The notes: a model not told the origin generated them from the sequence alone. A stretch of DNA of 51,879 bases from Candidatus Poribacteria bacterium (GCA_022825825.1 JAJDWA010000024.1:1-51879); one strand, 5' to 3'. Shown: positions 8,451-16,654, counted from the first letter of the stretch. Numbers and translations: made by a program.

Positions 8451-9272
8451 TTGAATATTAGTCTATTTTCTACAACTGCCGTAATTCTTCTGTTAAATGT
8501 TGTTTTTTGTGTAGACGTGTCTGCCGAGAAAAAAGAAAATAAGATGATATTGGTTTCTGCTGGCACTTTTACAATGGGAAGCAAAAAACGCGCACCAGAT
8601 GAAAGACCAGTACATAAGGTATATCTTGATGCTTACTATATCAGTAAATATGAGGTTACCAACGCGGAGTATTATGAATTTTGGCGTAGTTTACAAAACG
8701 AAAACCCTGAAGCAACTCAACACACACCTGAAAACTTCACCCATCTTTCACATGTTGGCGATTGGCCCGAACGTGCCACAAAATTCCCCGATCATCCAGT
8801 TGTGGGTGTATCTTGGGACGATGCAAAAGCTTATGCTGAATGGAAAGGTATGCGACTCCCGACAGAAGCAGAATGGGAAAAAGCTGCCCGCGGTTATACA
8901 GACAGAACGTGGCCCTGGGGCAATGCGATAGGACCTTACGCTAATACCTCCGATAAAAATGATGGATACGAAAACCGTATCGCGCCTGTTGGTAGTTTTC
9001 CAAAGGGAAAGAGTTATTACGGCGTTATGGATATGGCTGGGAACGTTTGGGAATGGACAGCAGACTGGTACAGCGATGTCTACTATTTTCATAGTCCGAA
9101 AAAGAATCCAACAGGCCCAACTGTTGGTAGTTGGCGTGTTATTCGAGGCGGTTCATGGATTGATACGCTTCCACGATGCAGTACAACTTTTCGATATTAT
9201 TTTTACCCTACGCTGAAAACATCTTCTGTCGGTTTTCGAGTGGCAAAAACCGCAGAAAAACTTCAAAAATAG
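8451..9272 (+). CDS. secreted formylglycine-generating-enzyme (SUMF1) fold protein
   Basis: 273 residues: a signal peptide (about 1-25, ending DVSAEKK) and a full FGE-sulfatase domain: MILVSAGTFTMGS, DERPVHKVYLDAYYISKYEV, VVGVSWDDAKAYAEWKG, MRLPTEAEWEKAARG, MDMAGNVWEWTADWY, RVIRGGSW, SVGFRVAK. True FGE oxidises the cysteine of sulfatases to formylglycine and uses a pair of cysteines near the C-terminus. Here the segment reads GGSWIDTLPRCSTTFRYYF, with only the second Cys-like position kept, so copper-dependent FGE activity is doubtful; many members of this fold have other roles. The start is TTG, chosen because the signal peptide begins there, with AGGGA just upstream. Middle gene of the TPR operon. 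Confidence 0.87.
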   Translation: MNISLFSTTAVILLLNVVFCVDVSAEKKENKMILVSAGTFTMGSKKRAPDERPVHKVYLDAYYISKYEVTNAEYYEFWRSLQNENPEATQHTPENFTHLSHVGDWPERATKFPDHPVVGVSWDDAKAYAEWKGMRLPTEAEWEKAARGYTDRTWPWGNAIGPYANTSDKNDGYENRIAPVGSFPKGKSYYGVMDMAGNVWEWTADWYSDVYYFHSPKKNPTGPTVGSWRVIRGGSWIDTLPRCSTTFRYYFYPTLKTSSVGFRVAKTAEKLQK

Positions 9273-9298
9273 GCCTCCCGCCTTCAACGAGTTCCTTA

Positions 9299-10960
9299 AT
9301 GATAAAATCTATTTTAATCCCTTTGTCTGTTTCCATTATATTTGTAATTTGTAGTTCTGCCGAACAACTACCTGTCTTTGTGGATGTTACCAAAGAAGCT
9401 GGTATAGATTTCAAACATAACAACGGTAAAACTGAACATAAGCACATCATTGAGACAATGGGTTCAGGTGCTGTCTTCTTTGATTATGACGCAGATGGAG
9501 ATGCCGACCTATATCTTGTAAATAGTGGACCGGTTCCAGATAAAGACATTCCTAAGAGCGAATTCCACGCTGCCAGAAACGCACTCTATCGTAACGATGG
9601 AAACGGGCGTTTTACAGATGTTACCGATGTTTCTGGCACCGGGGATACAGGCTACGGCATGGCTGCATCTGCCGGAGATATTGATAATGATGGTGACCTC
9701 GATCTCTATGTCTGTAACTTTGGTCAGGATACCCTCTACCGAAACAGTGGTGATGGCACTTTTACGAATATAACAAAGATTGCTGGAATTGATAACTCGC
9801 TATGGAGTATTGCAGCGGTTTATCTCGATTATGATTTAGACGGTGATTTAGATATTTTTGTTGTCAATTATCTCATTTATCAATTGTCAATGCCTGTAAC
9901 GAAATATAAGGGAATAATCGGTTATGGACACCCGCGAAGTTATGAGGGAACAGCTGATGTTCTCTATAGGAACAACGGTGATGGCACTTTTACAAACGTT
10001 GCTGACACAGCCGGTTTGGTAAATCCGAGTGAAGGGCGAGGTATGGCGGCAGTTGTTTGTGATTACGATAATGATCGGTTTCCAGACATCTACGTTGCCA
10101 ATGATACAGGACGAAATTTTTTATATCATAACAATGGTGATGGCACTTTTACTGATGAAAGCCTGTTTCTCGGTGTAGGATACGATGAAAATGGGGTTGC
10201 AGAAGGTTCTATGGGAGTAGACGTTGGGGATTATAATCGGGACGGTTGGTTTGACATTATCGTTGCCAATTCCGAGAAAGCAACACTCTATAAACTACAA
10301 AATCTTGGTGATGACAATTTCTTTTTTGAGGAGGCTACTGTAGAAAGTTTATTACAAAAACCAACTTTGCCGTATGTTGGCTTTAGCCCACTTTTTATTG
10401 ATTATGATAACGATGGACACTTGGATATATTCTGTGCAAACGGTCATCCACAAGAGGTAATTGAACAGCTAACGGACTATGAAACTTTCGCACAACGAGA
10501 CCAACTGTTTCATAATAACGGAGACGGCACTTATACAGAGGTATCACAAACTTCGGGTACTTACTTCTCGGAAGCACTTGTCGGCAGGGCAGCTGCTTCA
10601 GCAGACTACGACAATGATGGGGATATTGATATAGTCATAATGAATTCAAATCAACGTACCGTGCTACTCAAAAACGAAGGCGGAAACCGGAAAAACTGGC
10701 TCGGTGTCAAACTTGTCGGCACGCAAAGCAATCGTGATGGTATAGGTGCAAAGGTAAAACTCCTGTCAGGTAACATTACACAGATAGCGGAAGTAAAAAG
10801 CGGTTCAAGTTATGCTTCGGGAAGCGATTTGCGGTTGCTGTTTGGTTTAAATAACGCTGAAGAAGTGGATAGCATTGTAATTGAGTGGCCAAGTGGGATA
10901 GGACAAAAAGTGGAGAATGTTCCTATCAATCAAATATTAACGATTTCAGAGACGGAATAA
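9299..10960 (+). CDS. CRTAC1-like secreted FG-GAP/VCBS and ASPIC-UnbV protein
   Basis: 553 residues from the ATG at 9299; the open frame extends upstream but overlaps the FGE gene. An N-terminal signal peptide (ILIPLSVSIIFVICSSAEQ) is followed by repeated FG-GAP units carrying Ca2+-binding D-x-D-x-D-G-D loops (FDYDADGDADLYLVN, GDIDNDGDLDLYVCN, DYDLDGDLDIFVVN, DYDNDRFPDIYVAND, DYNRDGWFDIIVAN, DYDNDGHLDIFCAN, DYDNDGDIDIVIMN) that make a beta-propeller. The C-terminal ASPIC/UnbV domain (about 475-550) contains NWLGVKLVGTQSNRDGIGAKV and VIEWPSG. Such proteins are exported and bind calcium or matrix; the substrate is unknown. Last gene of the operon. Confidence 0.9.
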   Translation: MIKSILIPLSVSIIFVICSSAEQLPVFVDVTKEAGIDFKHNNGKTEHKHIIETMGSGAVFFDYDADGDADLYLVNSGPVPDKDIPKSEFHAARNALYRNDGNGRFTDVTDVSGTGDTGYGMAASAGDIDNDGDLDLYVCNFGQDTLYRNSGDGTFTNITKIAGIDNSLWSIAAVYLDYDLDGDLDIFVVNYLIYQLSMPVTKYKGIIGYGHPRSYEGTADVLYRNNGDGTFTNVADTAGLVNPSEGRGMAAVVCDYDNDRFPDIYVANDTGRNFLYHNNGDGTFTDESLFLGVGYDENGVAEGSMGVDVGDYNRDGWFDIIVANSEKATLYKLQNLGDDNFFFEEATVESLLQKPTLPYVGFSPLFIDYDNDGHLDIFCANGHPQEVIEQLTDYETFAQRDQLFHNNGDGTYTEVSQTSGTYFSEALVGRAAASADYDNDGDIDIVIMNSNQRTVLLKNEGGNRKNWLGVKLVGTQSNRDGIGAKVKLLSGNITQIAEVKSGSSYASGSDLRLLFGLNNAEEVDSIVIEWPSGIGQKVENVPINQILTISETE

Positions 10961-11104
10961 ACAATCTATTATTAAGGTGAGTTTGATCATTAGATTGAAT
11001 ATAGATGTCCGTTGGGTAGAGCGAAGCGAACCCCTATAACTGTCAGCTTAAGGAAATATCCTCTTATTGGAGGGAAACCTTGTCCGCCCAATTTTCCTCT
11101 GTCC

Positions 11105-11156
11105 GAGCGAGCTTTGCTCGCGACCGTTCGTTGGATGTCGCGAGCAAAGCTCGCTC
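11105..11156. repeat. 20-bp perfect inverted repeat
   Basis: Arms 11105-11124 and 11137-11156 (GAGCGAGCTTTGCTCGCGAC and its exact complement) flank a 12-nt loop. Each arm also contains its own partial palindrome (CGAGC...GCTCG). GC-rich compared with its surroundings. Looks like a short palindromic mobile or REP-type element; no U-tract makes it a standard terminator. Confidence 0.75.
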
Positions 11157-11220
11157 CTACAAGAAAAAATCTTACATTTTTTCTTATAGTCCAACCTAAA
11201 AATATGTGAACACTCTCCTG

Positions 11221-11248
11221 GTAGGTGCGGTTAGGAAACCTCGCCTAC
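11221..11248. repeat. dispersed hairpin repeat, copy 2
   Basis: GTAGGTGCGGTT-AGGA-AACCTCGCCTAC pairs at 11 of 12 stem positions. The flank (GAGGGCGAAAGTGTGTATTTATTT) reappears almost unchanged after 16898, so the homologous unit is longer than the hairpin and ends at a terminator in both places. Confidence 0.65.
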
Positions 11249-11288
11249 CGTGGGAGGGCGAAAGTGTGTATTTATTTCTAAGCTTTAC

Positions 11289-11337
11289 TATAAACAAAAA
11301 ACCCGCATCCATCAAGAATGCGGGTTTTTTGTTTATA
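11289..11337. terminator. strong bidirectional intrinsic terminator
   Basis: Perfect 20-bp inverted repeat: arms 11289-11308 and 11318-11337, core AACCCGCAT/ATGCGGGTT, 9-nt loop, with A-run and T-run built into the stem so that either strand yields a GC stem plus U-tract. It lies 12 nt past the minus-strand stop at 11349. Confidence 0.9.
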
Positions 11338-11348
11338 AAATTTACCGA

Positions 11349-12077
11349 TTATTTCCGCTTGAGATCTGCCCAAGTTGTTGTCACTTTGCCTCTTGGTTCA
11401 ACAGGTGTCAGAACATTAAGGAATTGACCATCCAGCGTCGGTGCAATCTTGAGATCATCGTCAGATTCATCAAAACGAAGATTGACGTAATCTCCACCAC
11501 CGCCTTCACCGCACTTGAAGTGCAGGAAGTTTTCACCTTTAATGAGGTCAATTTCTGTGGGTTGGGACGCTACTTGAGCACCACCAGTCCAGTCCGGGTT
11601 GTTATAAACCTTTTCTCCGTTGAGCCAAATTTCCGCATGATCATCGTGAGCGGGGTACATAGTCGTTGTTCTGTCATCCGGAGACAAGATAAGAATGATA
11701 CCGTGCCATGTGATAAAATTTAAATCATTAATGCCACGACTCGTTGACATATTGTTTTGGCTTTCAACGTCAATTGTCACTACTCCCCATGAAAGGACGC
11801 CACCGTTTTCAGGGGGCAGGTGTACAGCACGTCTGCCAGTCAGTCCAGCGCCTTCGCGTAATGAAGCAGTTATATTTGTGATCTCACCATTGGTACCATC
11901 AGCGAGATAGTCGCGTTCAGCAGATGGTCCAAAGCCTCCGGTATTAAGAACTAAGTCAAGAGCCCACCATTTTTCAATCCATTGGTCACCAGCCGGTTGC
12001 CAATTTTGGGCAAATGCTGCTGGTACGATGGCGATACACGCAAAAGCAATTGTGAGTAAAATTGCCAATTTTTTCAT
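11349..12077 (-). CDS. secreted protein of unknown function with C-terminal GK-W-LKR motif
   Basis: 242 residues, not assigned to a family. The Sec signal peptide (MKKLAILLTIAFACIAIVPAAFAQ) is clear. The mature part is beta-rich with many Trp and Gly residues ('HAEIWLNGEKVYNNPDW', 'GENFLHFKCGEGGGGDYVNL'), reminiscent of carbohydrate-binding jelly-roll domains, but that is only an impression. The last residues, GKVTTTWADLKRK, closely match the C-termini of the three beta-helix proteins at 44.6-48.9 kb, which suggests a shared sorting or anchoring tag. ATG start, with AAGGAG 11 nt upstream. Followed by a strong terminator, so probably monocistronic. Confidence 0.8.
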   Translation of the reverse strand: MKKLAILLTIAFACIAIVPAAFAQNWQPAGDQWIEKWWALDLVLNTGGFGPSAERDYLADGTNGEITNITASLREGAGLTGRRAVHLPPENGGVLSWGVVTIDVESQNNMSTSRGINDLNFITWHGIILILSPDDRTTTMYPAHDDHAEIWLNGEKVYNNPDWTGGAQVASQPTEIDLIKGENFLHFKCGEGGGGDYVNLRFDESDDDLKIAPTLDGQFLNVLTPVEPRGKVTTTWADLKRK

Positions 12078-12372
12078 AGCTATGAAATCTCCTTATTCAG
12101 TATGCCCAAATTTGTATGTTTTTGAGTAAGAAGCGCGCTTCCCAAACCACAAATTGAGCAACATAAACTGTTTTTATTATTTCGGCTTGCTAGCTATACC
12201 GAAATGAAACTTTCTTATGGTGATAGCAAATACATGCAAATCACACAATTAATAATTAATTAAAAATTATAGCATTTTTGAATTCAAAATGCAAGAAAAA
12301 TCTATAATTTTATACAATTGTGACACTTTCAATATTCATAATAACGCAAATAGGTTGCCACAATTATCAAAT
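12078..12372. other. AT-rich intergenic region
   Basis: About 295 bases between sodC and the unknown secreted protein gene. Very AT-rich, with TAATTAATAATTAATTAA near 12248. It must hold the promoter of the 11349 gene; no gene, RNA or clear -35/-10 pair was recognised. Confidence 0.4.
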
Positions 12373-12936
12373 TTATTGTGCCAACTCGATCACGCCGCAT
12401 CCAATTCGTGCCCCCGCATTTCCTGAAGGCTGAGATACAAAATCGTCAGCATCTGCATGGACAATGATGCCTTTTCCTACAACATCTCGAATAGAACCGG
12501 TACCAATTTCCCACAGTTCTGTAGACAATTCAATAGTTCCTGTACCATCATCGCCAACAGTTATATTGCCGATGTCCCCGAGGTGGAATTCACCTTCACC
12601 CCACTTTCCGTGGGCAACATTAGTAGGATTCCAATGTCCGCCGGCAGATTTTCCATCTGGCGCACTGCAATCACCGTTTTCATGGATATGAACTCCATGA
12701 ACACCAGGAGACGTATTTTTAATTTCAATACTTAGCATGACTGTCTCACCAGTGAGTGTAAAAACTGCCATGCCGGTTACTGTACTTCCACTTGTAGGAT
12801 TAATGATTGCAATCGCCTGCTTTGATGAAGTCGAAATAGTTAATGTCTTTTGGACATTTTCACAACCGACTAAAGCAATTAATCCACAAATTAGAAGAAA
12901 AGTTGTGATATGAAATGTAACGAAACTCTTTTTCAC
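12373..12936 (-). CDS. sodC: Cu/Zn superoxide dismutase, lipoprotein
   Basis: 187 residues converting superoxide to peroxide and oxygen outside the cytoplasm. The signal peptide ends in a lipobox (L-V-G-C, Cys25), so it is probably membrane-anchored. SodC motifs: GVHGVHIHENGDC with the H-x-H copper ligands, GGHWNPTNVAHG and GEFHLGDIGNI for the shared and zinc ligands, IIVHADADDF with a further His ligand, and the C-terminal NAGARIGCGVIEL containing the disulfide Cys and active-site Arg. The start is GTG, fixed by AAAGGAG 7 nt upstream. It fits an aerobic or host-associated life, where extracellular superoxide must be handled. A terminator-like hairpin precedes the gene. Confidence 0.93.
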   Translation of the reverse strand: MKKSFVTFHITTFLLICGLIALVGCENVQKTLTISTSSKQAIAIINPTSGSTVTGMAVFTLTGETVMLSIEIKNTSPGVHGVHIHENGDCSAPDGKSAGGHWNPTNVAHGKWGEGEFHLGDIGNITVGDDGTGTIELSTELWEIGTGSIRDVVGKGIIVHADADDFVSQPSGNAGARIGCGVIELAQ

Positions 12937-12999
12937 AATTAAACTCCTTTATCTGAAAATTTACGCAATAAGTAGTATTGGACTTGCAATAAACATGTC

Positions 13000-13040
13000 A
13001 AAACACACTGAGCAATTTTCTAATTAGCTAAGTGTGTTTT
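13000..13040. terminator. intrinsic terminator between the 13077 gene and sodC
   Basis: Stem AAAACACACT (13000-13009) with AGTGTGTTTT (13031-13040); the inner AGC/GCT and AATT/AATT can extend the pairing. T-runs occur on both strands. It is placed to terminate the minus-strand gene ending at 13077 before sodC starts. Confidence 0.7.
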
Positions 13041-13076
13041 TTGCGATTAATTAGATTTACTATCTGAAAAGGTGTC

Positions 13077-13490
13077 CTATTTCCCTTTCTGAACAGGTTT
13101 CACAGGGTTAATTTTAGAAGGCATTTTATCAGGATCCTTCCCGTTAGCTGCCCATTCAATCCATTCAGCATCCCTTTCAGCTTTGCCTTCGGCACGCAGT
13201 TGTTCTTTAAATTCTCTTTCTTGGCGTAAACGCTTTTGTCGCTTAATCGCTGCCCATTCCATGATTCTTACCTTTCCATCGATTATTATAGTTGAGATAA
13301 GTATAAATAGTGGTATTGACGCGCCTGCATTTATTATACATTTATCTATAGAATTCTTACAACAAAAGAGTGTGATGTATACAACCGTTATTGCAAACGT
13401 GAGAAAAGTAATCTCTGTTGCTGACTTAATAAATGCTTGTATTATATCACGTATTTCGTCAAGCGTACTTTCCTCTTTATCATTTTCCAT
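13077..13490 (-). CDS. small membrane protein of unknown function
   Basis: 137 residues, no family recognised. Two hydrophobic segments (about residues 24-44 and 55-74) suggest two transmembrane helices. They are followed by a highly charged, Arg/Glu-rich helical stretch and W-I-E-W-A-A-N-G-K-D-P-D-K-M-P. The layout (membrane part, charged helix, then W-x-x-W and a Pro-containing tail) recalls the modules of the proteins at 16166 and 17017, but residue identity is low, so kinship is only a suggestion. The ribosome-binding site is weak (TAGGA close to the ATG). Confidence 0.65.
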   Translation of the reverse strand: MENDKEESTLDEIRDIIQAFIKSATEITFLTFAITVVYITLFCCKNSIDKCIINAGASIPLFILISTIIIDGKVRIMEWAAIKRQKRLRQEREFKEQLRAEGKAERDAEWIEWAANGKDPDKMPSKINPVKPVQKGK

Positions 13491-13673
13491 TCCTACAGTA
13501 TACCTTAAAAGTTATAATTTATCAAATTAACTTGACAAACGACAACAATTCCACAACAAAACAGTATGAAGTGCCATAAACAAAGACTACACCCCTATTT
13601 ACAGCACTGTTGAGATAACTGTTGCAAATCATACTACTGCGAAAATTTATTGGATTTGACGTAAATAGTTTTA

Positions 13674-14693
13674 CTACGTCGTAACTTCTTCATTCGCACG
13701 TTTGACAAGCGCGTTCATATACGCAATGGTATACGCTGTGCCGACACGATGATCACCTGCCATGCTTGGGATGTGGTCTGGAATTAGCACACCGTTGAAA
13801 TCTACTTCGCGGAGCACTTTTGCGACTTGATACATATCTTGATAACCATTATCTACAAAAGTTTCAACGAAATGCGGTAGCGGTTGATCTACATTGCGGA
13901 AATGAACTTTGAAAATCTTACCGCGTTCTCCAAAGTAGCGGATGGACTCAAGAACGTCTTTCCCCATTAAATCTCCACCTTCAAGCCAACACCCAACACA
14001 GAAACACATACCAACATTCGGACTGTCAGCAATTTCAAGCGCCCGTTTATAGCCCTCAAAACTACTGAAAATGCATCGTGGAATTCCCGCAAGATTAAGT
14101 GCAGGCGGGTCATCAGGATGGATACCGATCATTACGCCAGCTTCCTCAGCAACCGGTGCTGCCTGTTTGATGAAGTAGGTATAGTTATCCCAAATTTCCT
14201 CCTCGCTATATTCGCGTTCGTGCGAAAGCGGCATCCCAAATTTTTGACCGCCCCAATGTCCCTCCTCTGCAGTCTTTAAATTAAATGCGCGTGCGCTGGC
14301 ACCACCGCGGGTTGTCTCACGTTCGGTACTCCAGATGCCATTCCCCATGTGAGCATAGGTAGTATATGGAATTCCTGCTCTGCCAAGATCGCGGATGTAC
14401 TTTTTATACTGTTCAATCTTGGCATCGCGATTTTCTAAGTTTAGCACAATCCCATCCTGATTATGGACATCACTGTTGCCAAACCCGTAAATCTTCAAGC
14501 CAGCGTTTTCAAAAATCTCACGGCGGCTCATAAAATAGTCGTAATTGGCATTTGCACCGTTTGTCCAAAGAACAACATACTCAACATCCATCTGTTTCGC
14601 GAACTGTAAATCAGCTTCGCTCGGTTCAGGGGACATCTGTGCCGTAACTTTCATGCCGGGTTCAATATTTTTCAATGGATTTCCATTTGTCAT
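13674..14693 (-). CDS. mannonate dehydratase-like TIM-barrel enzyme
   Basis: 339 residues resembling UxuA, which dehydrates D-mannonate to 2-keto-3-deoxygluconate in hexuronate breakdown. Supporting features are MIGIHPDDPP, NVGMCFCVGCWLEGG, KIFKVHFRNVD and GVLIPDHIPSMAGDH, giving the His, Cys and Asp metal ligands expected in the barrel. The protein is shorter than E. coli UxuA (394), and the xylose-isomerase-like superfamily is broad, so the exact substrate is uncertain. ATG with a perfect AAAGGAGG 6 nt upstream. It lies 48 nt downstream of the sulfatase gene on the same strand, suggesting a two-gene unit for a sulfated uronic-acid glycan. Confidence 0.75.
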   Translation of the reverse strand: MTNGNPLKNIEPGMKVTAQMSPEPSEADLQFAKQMDVEYVVLWTNGANANYDYFMSRREIFENAGLKIYGFGNSDVHNQDGIVLNLENRDAKIEQYKKYIRDLGRAGIPYTTYAHMGNGIWSTERETTRGGASARAFNLKTAEEGHWGGQKFGMPLSHEREYSEEEIWDNYTYFIKQAAPVAEEAGVMIGIHPDDPPALNLAGIPRCIFSSFEGYKRALEIADSPNVGMCFCVGCWLEGGDLMGKDVLESIRYFGERGKIFKVHFRNVDQPLPHFVETFVDNGYQDMYQVAKVLREVDFNGVLIPDHIPSMAGDHRVGTAYTIAYMNALVKRANEEVTT

Positions 14694-14740
14694 TTTATGC
14701 CTCCTTTGTTCACTCTTGGTAGATACAAGAGGACAATTGC

Positions 14741-16138
14741 CTACTCGTCGTCCATCGCCTTTTCTTTGAGGCGATATAATTCCGCTGTTAATTCCTTAAC
14801 AACGTCAGCATACGCGGGATCGTCGTAGACACTGCACATTTCATTCGGGTCTTTTTCAAGATCAAAGAGTTCCCATTCCGGTTCTGTTGACTGGTTAACG
14901 GAACCGGATGTGCCGAGTGGTTCTCCATAATAATAGATGAGTTTATACCGATGTGTCCGAATACCGTAATGGGCAGGAACATGGTGATGTGAAAGGTGCA
15001 TCCAGTAGCGATAATACATCGATTCCCGCCAATCGTCCGGCGTTTCACCTTCAAATATCGGACGTAGACTTCTACCTTGCATATCGTCAGGAATTGAGAC
15101 TCCAGCATAATCAAGCCATGTCTCAGCAAAATCAATATTCAGTGCCATCGCGTGTGTAGAACTACCCGCACCAATAGCACGTGGATAACGCACAATATAC
15201 GGCATACGTAACGATTCTTCATACATGAACCGTTTGTCATACCAACCGTGATCACCTAAGAAAAATCCTTGATCAGATGTATAAATAATCATTGTGTCCT
15301 CAGCGATACCATCTGCATCAAGATAGTCCAGTAATCTTCCGACATTGTCATCAATTGACGCTACGCATCGCAGATATTCTTTGATGTAACGTTGATACTG
15401 CCAGTTTGCCAACTCTTCATCAGATAAGCCTTCGGGCGGTGGACCCAGTTTTTCAATTTTCAGGTCTCTATCGTTCATGTGGCCAAAGACCCGCATCTTC
15501 GCTTCTTTTGCAGCGTTTGAACGATTTGCATAATCGTCAAAGAAGTTATCGGGCATTGGAACATCGCCATCCTCAAACATGTGCGCATGTTTTTCGTCTG
15601 AATCCCACGGACGGTGCGGTGCTTTGTGATGACACATCAAGAAAAACGGTTTATTTTTATCCCGATTCTGCAGCCATTCCAACGAAAAATCGGTGATGAT
15701 GTCGGTGGCATACCCTTCATGCTGTTTTCTACCATCCTCTTCTATCATTACTGGGTCGTAATAGCTGCCTTGTCCGGGGAGGACGTTCCAATAGTCAAAT
15801 CCAGTTGGATCAGCATTGCCACCGTGCCCAAGATGCCATTTCCCGACCATAGCAGTTTGATAACCACTTGCCTGAAGCATCTTCGCTACATTCGGTTTTC
15901 TACCATCAAGTGGGTCGCCTAATGTTTTGACACCGTTGAGATGACTATGCAAGCCAGTCAAGATGTTCGCCCGACTCGGCGTACAGATTGAGTTTACACA
16001 GAAACAGTTTTGGAAAATCATACCGCCATCTGCGATACGGTCAAGATGAGGGGTTTGGTTAATTCGACTCCCGTAGCAACTCATTGCATGCGATGCATGG
16101 TCGTCTGACATTATAAAAAGTATATTTGGTCTACTCAA
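14741..16138 (-). CDS. type I sulfatase (arylsulfatase family)
   Basis: 465 residues hydrolysing sulfate esters. The N-terminal metal site (NILFIMSDDHASHAMSCYG), the formylglycine motif C-T-P-S-R-A-N-I-L-T-G, KWHLGHGG, and the second metal site TSDQGFFLGDHGWYDKR are all present; the C-terminal part has the usual small domain (WELFDLEKDPNEMCSVYDDP). Cys must be converted to formylglycine by an FGE or anSME; the only FGE-fold protein in the window (8451) looks atypical and is exported. No signal peptide is visible, so it appears cytoplasmic as read. The start is TTG with a perfect AAAGGAGG 5-6 nt upstream. Upstream partner of the mannonate dehydratase-like gene. Confidence 0.92.
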   Translation of the reverse strand: MSRPNILFIMSDDHASHAMSCYGSRINQTPHLDRIADGGMIFQNCFCVNSICTPSRANILTGLHSHLNGVKTLGDPLDGRKPNVAKMLQASGYQTAMVGKWHLGHGGNADPTGFDYWNVLPGQGSYYDPVMIEEDGRKQHEGYATDIITDFSLEWLQNRDKNKPFFLMCHHKAPHRPWDSDEKHAHMFEDGDVPMPDNFFDDYANRSNAAKEAKMRVFGHMNDRDLKIEKLGPPPEGLSDEELANWQYQRYIKEYLRCVASIDDNVGRLLDYLDADGIAEDTMIIYTSDQGFFLGDHGWYDKRFMYEESLRMPYIVRYPRAIGAGSSTHAMALNIDFAETWLDYAGVSIPDDMQGRSLRPIFEGETPDDWRESMYYRYWMHLSHHHVPAHYGIRTHRYKLIYYYGEPLGTSGSVNQSTEPEWELFDLEKDPNEMCSVYDDPAYADVVKELTAELYRLKEKAMDDE

Positions 16139-16165
16139 ATGTGCCTCCTTTAAATTTACAACGAA

Positions 16166-16531
16166 TTAGTCGTGATGTCTTTCACAACGAGGACATTGTA
16201 ACATTGATGAATCAGGTGCTTCAAATTCAATTCCATGTTTTTTGATTTCTTCTTTATGTCGTTTGTACCAATTTCTCCACCTTTTCCGCTCCTTGGCGGT
16301 GCCGTCTAAAATACCTTCTACTTTGCCTTTAGCATTTGCGTAACACAATATCAAAATAATCCCGATAGAAATAGGCAAAACCACAACGAAATCGCTTGAT
16401 AGAGCGGCTATACCTTGCCAACCACCTATGATGATATCTGATAGTATAATACCTAATATAGCACCAATAATATAGATCGTAGCATTCTTCGCAGAAGCGT
16501 TACGAACCATAAATTGCAATGTTTTTATCAT
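16166..16531 (-). CDS. small membrane protein, single EAKG-WYxR module, C-terminal CxxC
   Basis: 121 residues with no known family recognised. It begins LQFMVRNASAKN, has two hydrophobic segments (about 18-38 and 46-65), then NAKGKVEGILDGTAKERKRWRNWYKRHKEEIKKHGIEFEAP and ends in CPRCERHHD, a possible metal-binding tail. The A-K-G...E-x-x-x-W-x-x-W-Y-x-R core matches each of the four repeats of the 17017 protein, making this a one-module paralogue. Good ribosome-binding site (AAGGAGATAACTC before ATG). It sits 27 nt upstream of the sulfatase gene on the same strand, so it may be co-transcribed with it. Confidence 0.75.
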   Translation of the reverse strand: MIKTLQFMVRNASAKNATIYIIGAILGIILSDIIIGGWQGIAALSSDFVVVLPISIGIILILCYANAKGKVEGILDGTAKERKRWRNWYKRHKEEIKKHGIEFEAPDSSMLQCPRCERHHD

Positions 16532-16654
16532 GAGTTATCTCCTTGAGTTTCAAGTTCTAACGTCCATATCATACTGATTTTTGCTTTAGAAGTCAATCTT
16601 TTTTAGTTTTTAATTTATAGTAGAATCGGCAATTAAGTTTATACTTTCTAATGT

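Larger units (their letters stand above)
10961..11288. other. repeat-mosaic intergenic region
   Basis: A stretch without a credible gene, between the CRTAC1 gene and the terminator at 11289. It carries a GTTGGGTAGAGCGAAGCGAA segment (11009 on), the 20-bp inverted repeat at 11105-11156 and hairpin copy 2 at 11221-11248. The short plus-strand open frames here have repeat-derived sequence and no family resemblance. Confidence 0.6.

Noticed and set aside
8451..9272. Calling the FGE-fold protein the maturation enzyme of the sulfatase at 14741
   Set aside because: It lacks the first active-site Cys by eye, is predicted to be exported and belongs to another operon.
10961..11348. tRNA or other stable RNA in the large intergenic regions
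   Set aside because: The palindromes are simple inverted repeats; no cloverleaf, T-loop GGTTCRA arrangement or rRNA-like sequence was seen.
11012..11723. Plus-strand open frames of 65, 73 and 157 codons
   Set aside because: They run through the repeat mosaic, the terminator and the antisense strand of the signal-peptide gene at 11349-12077; their sequence shows no family features.
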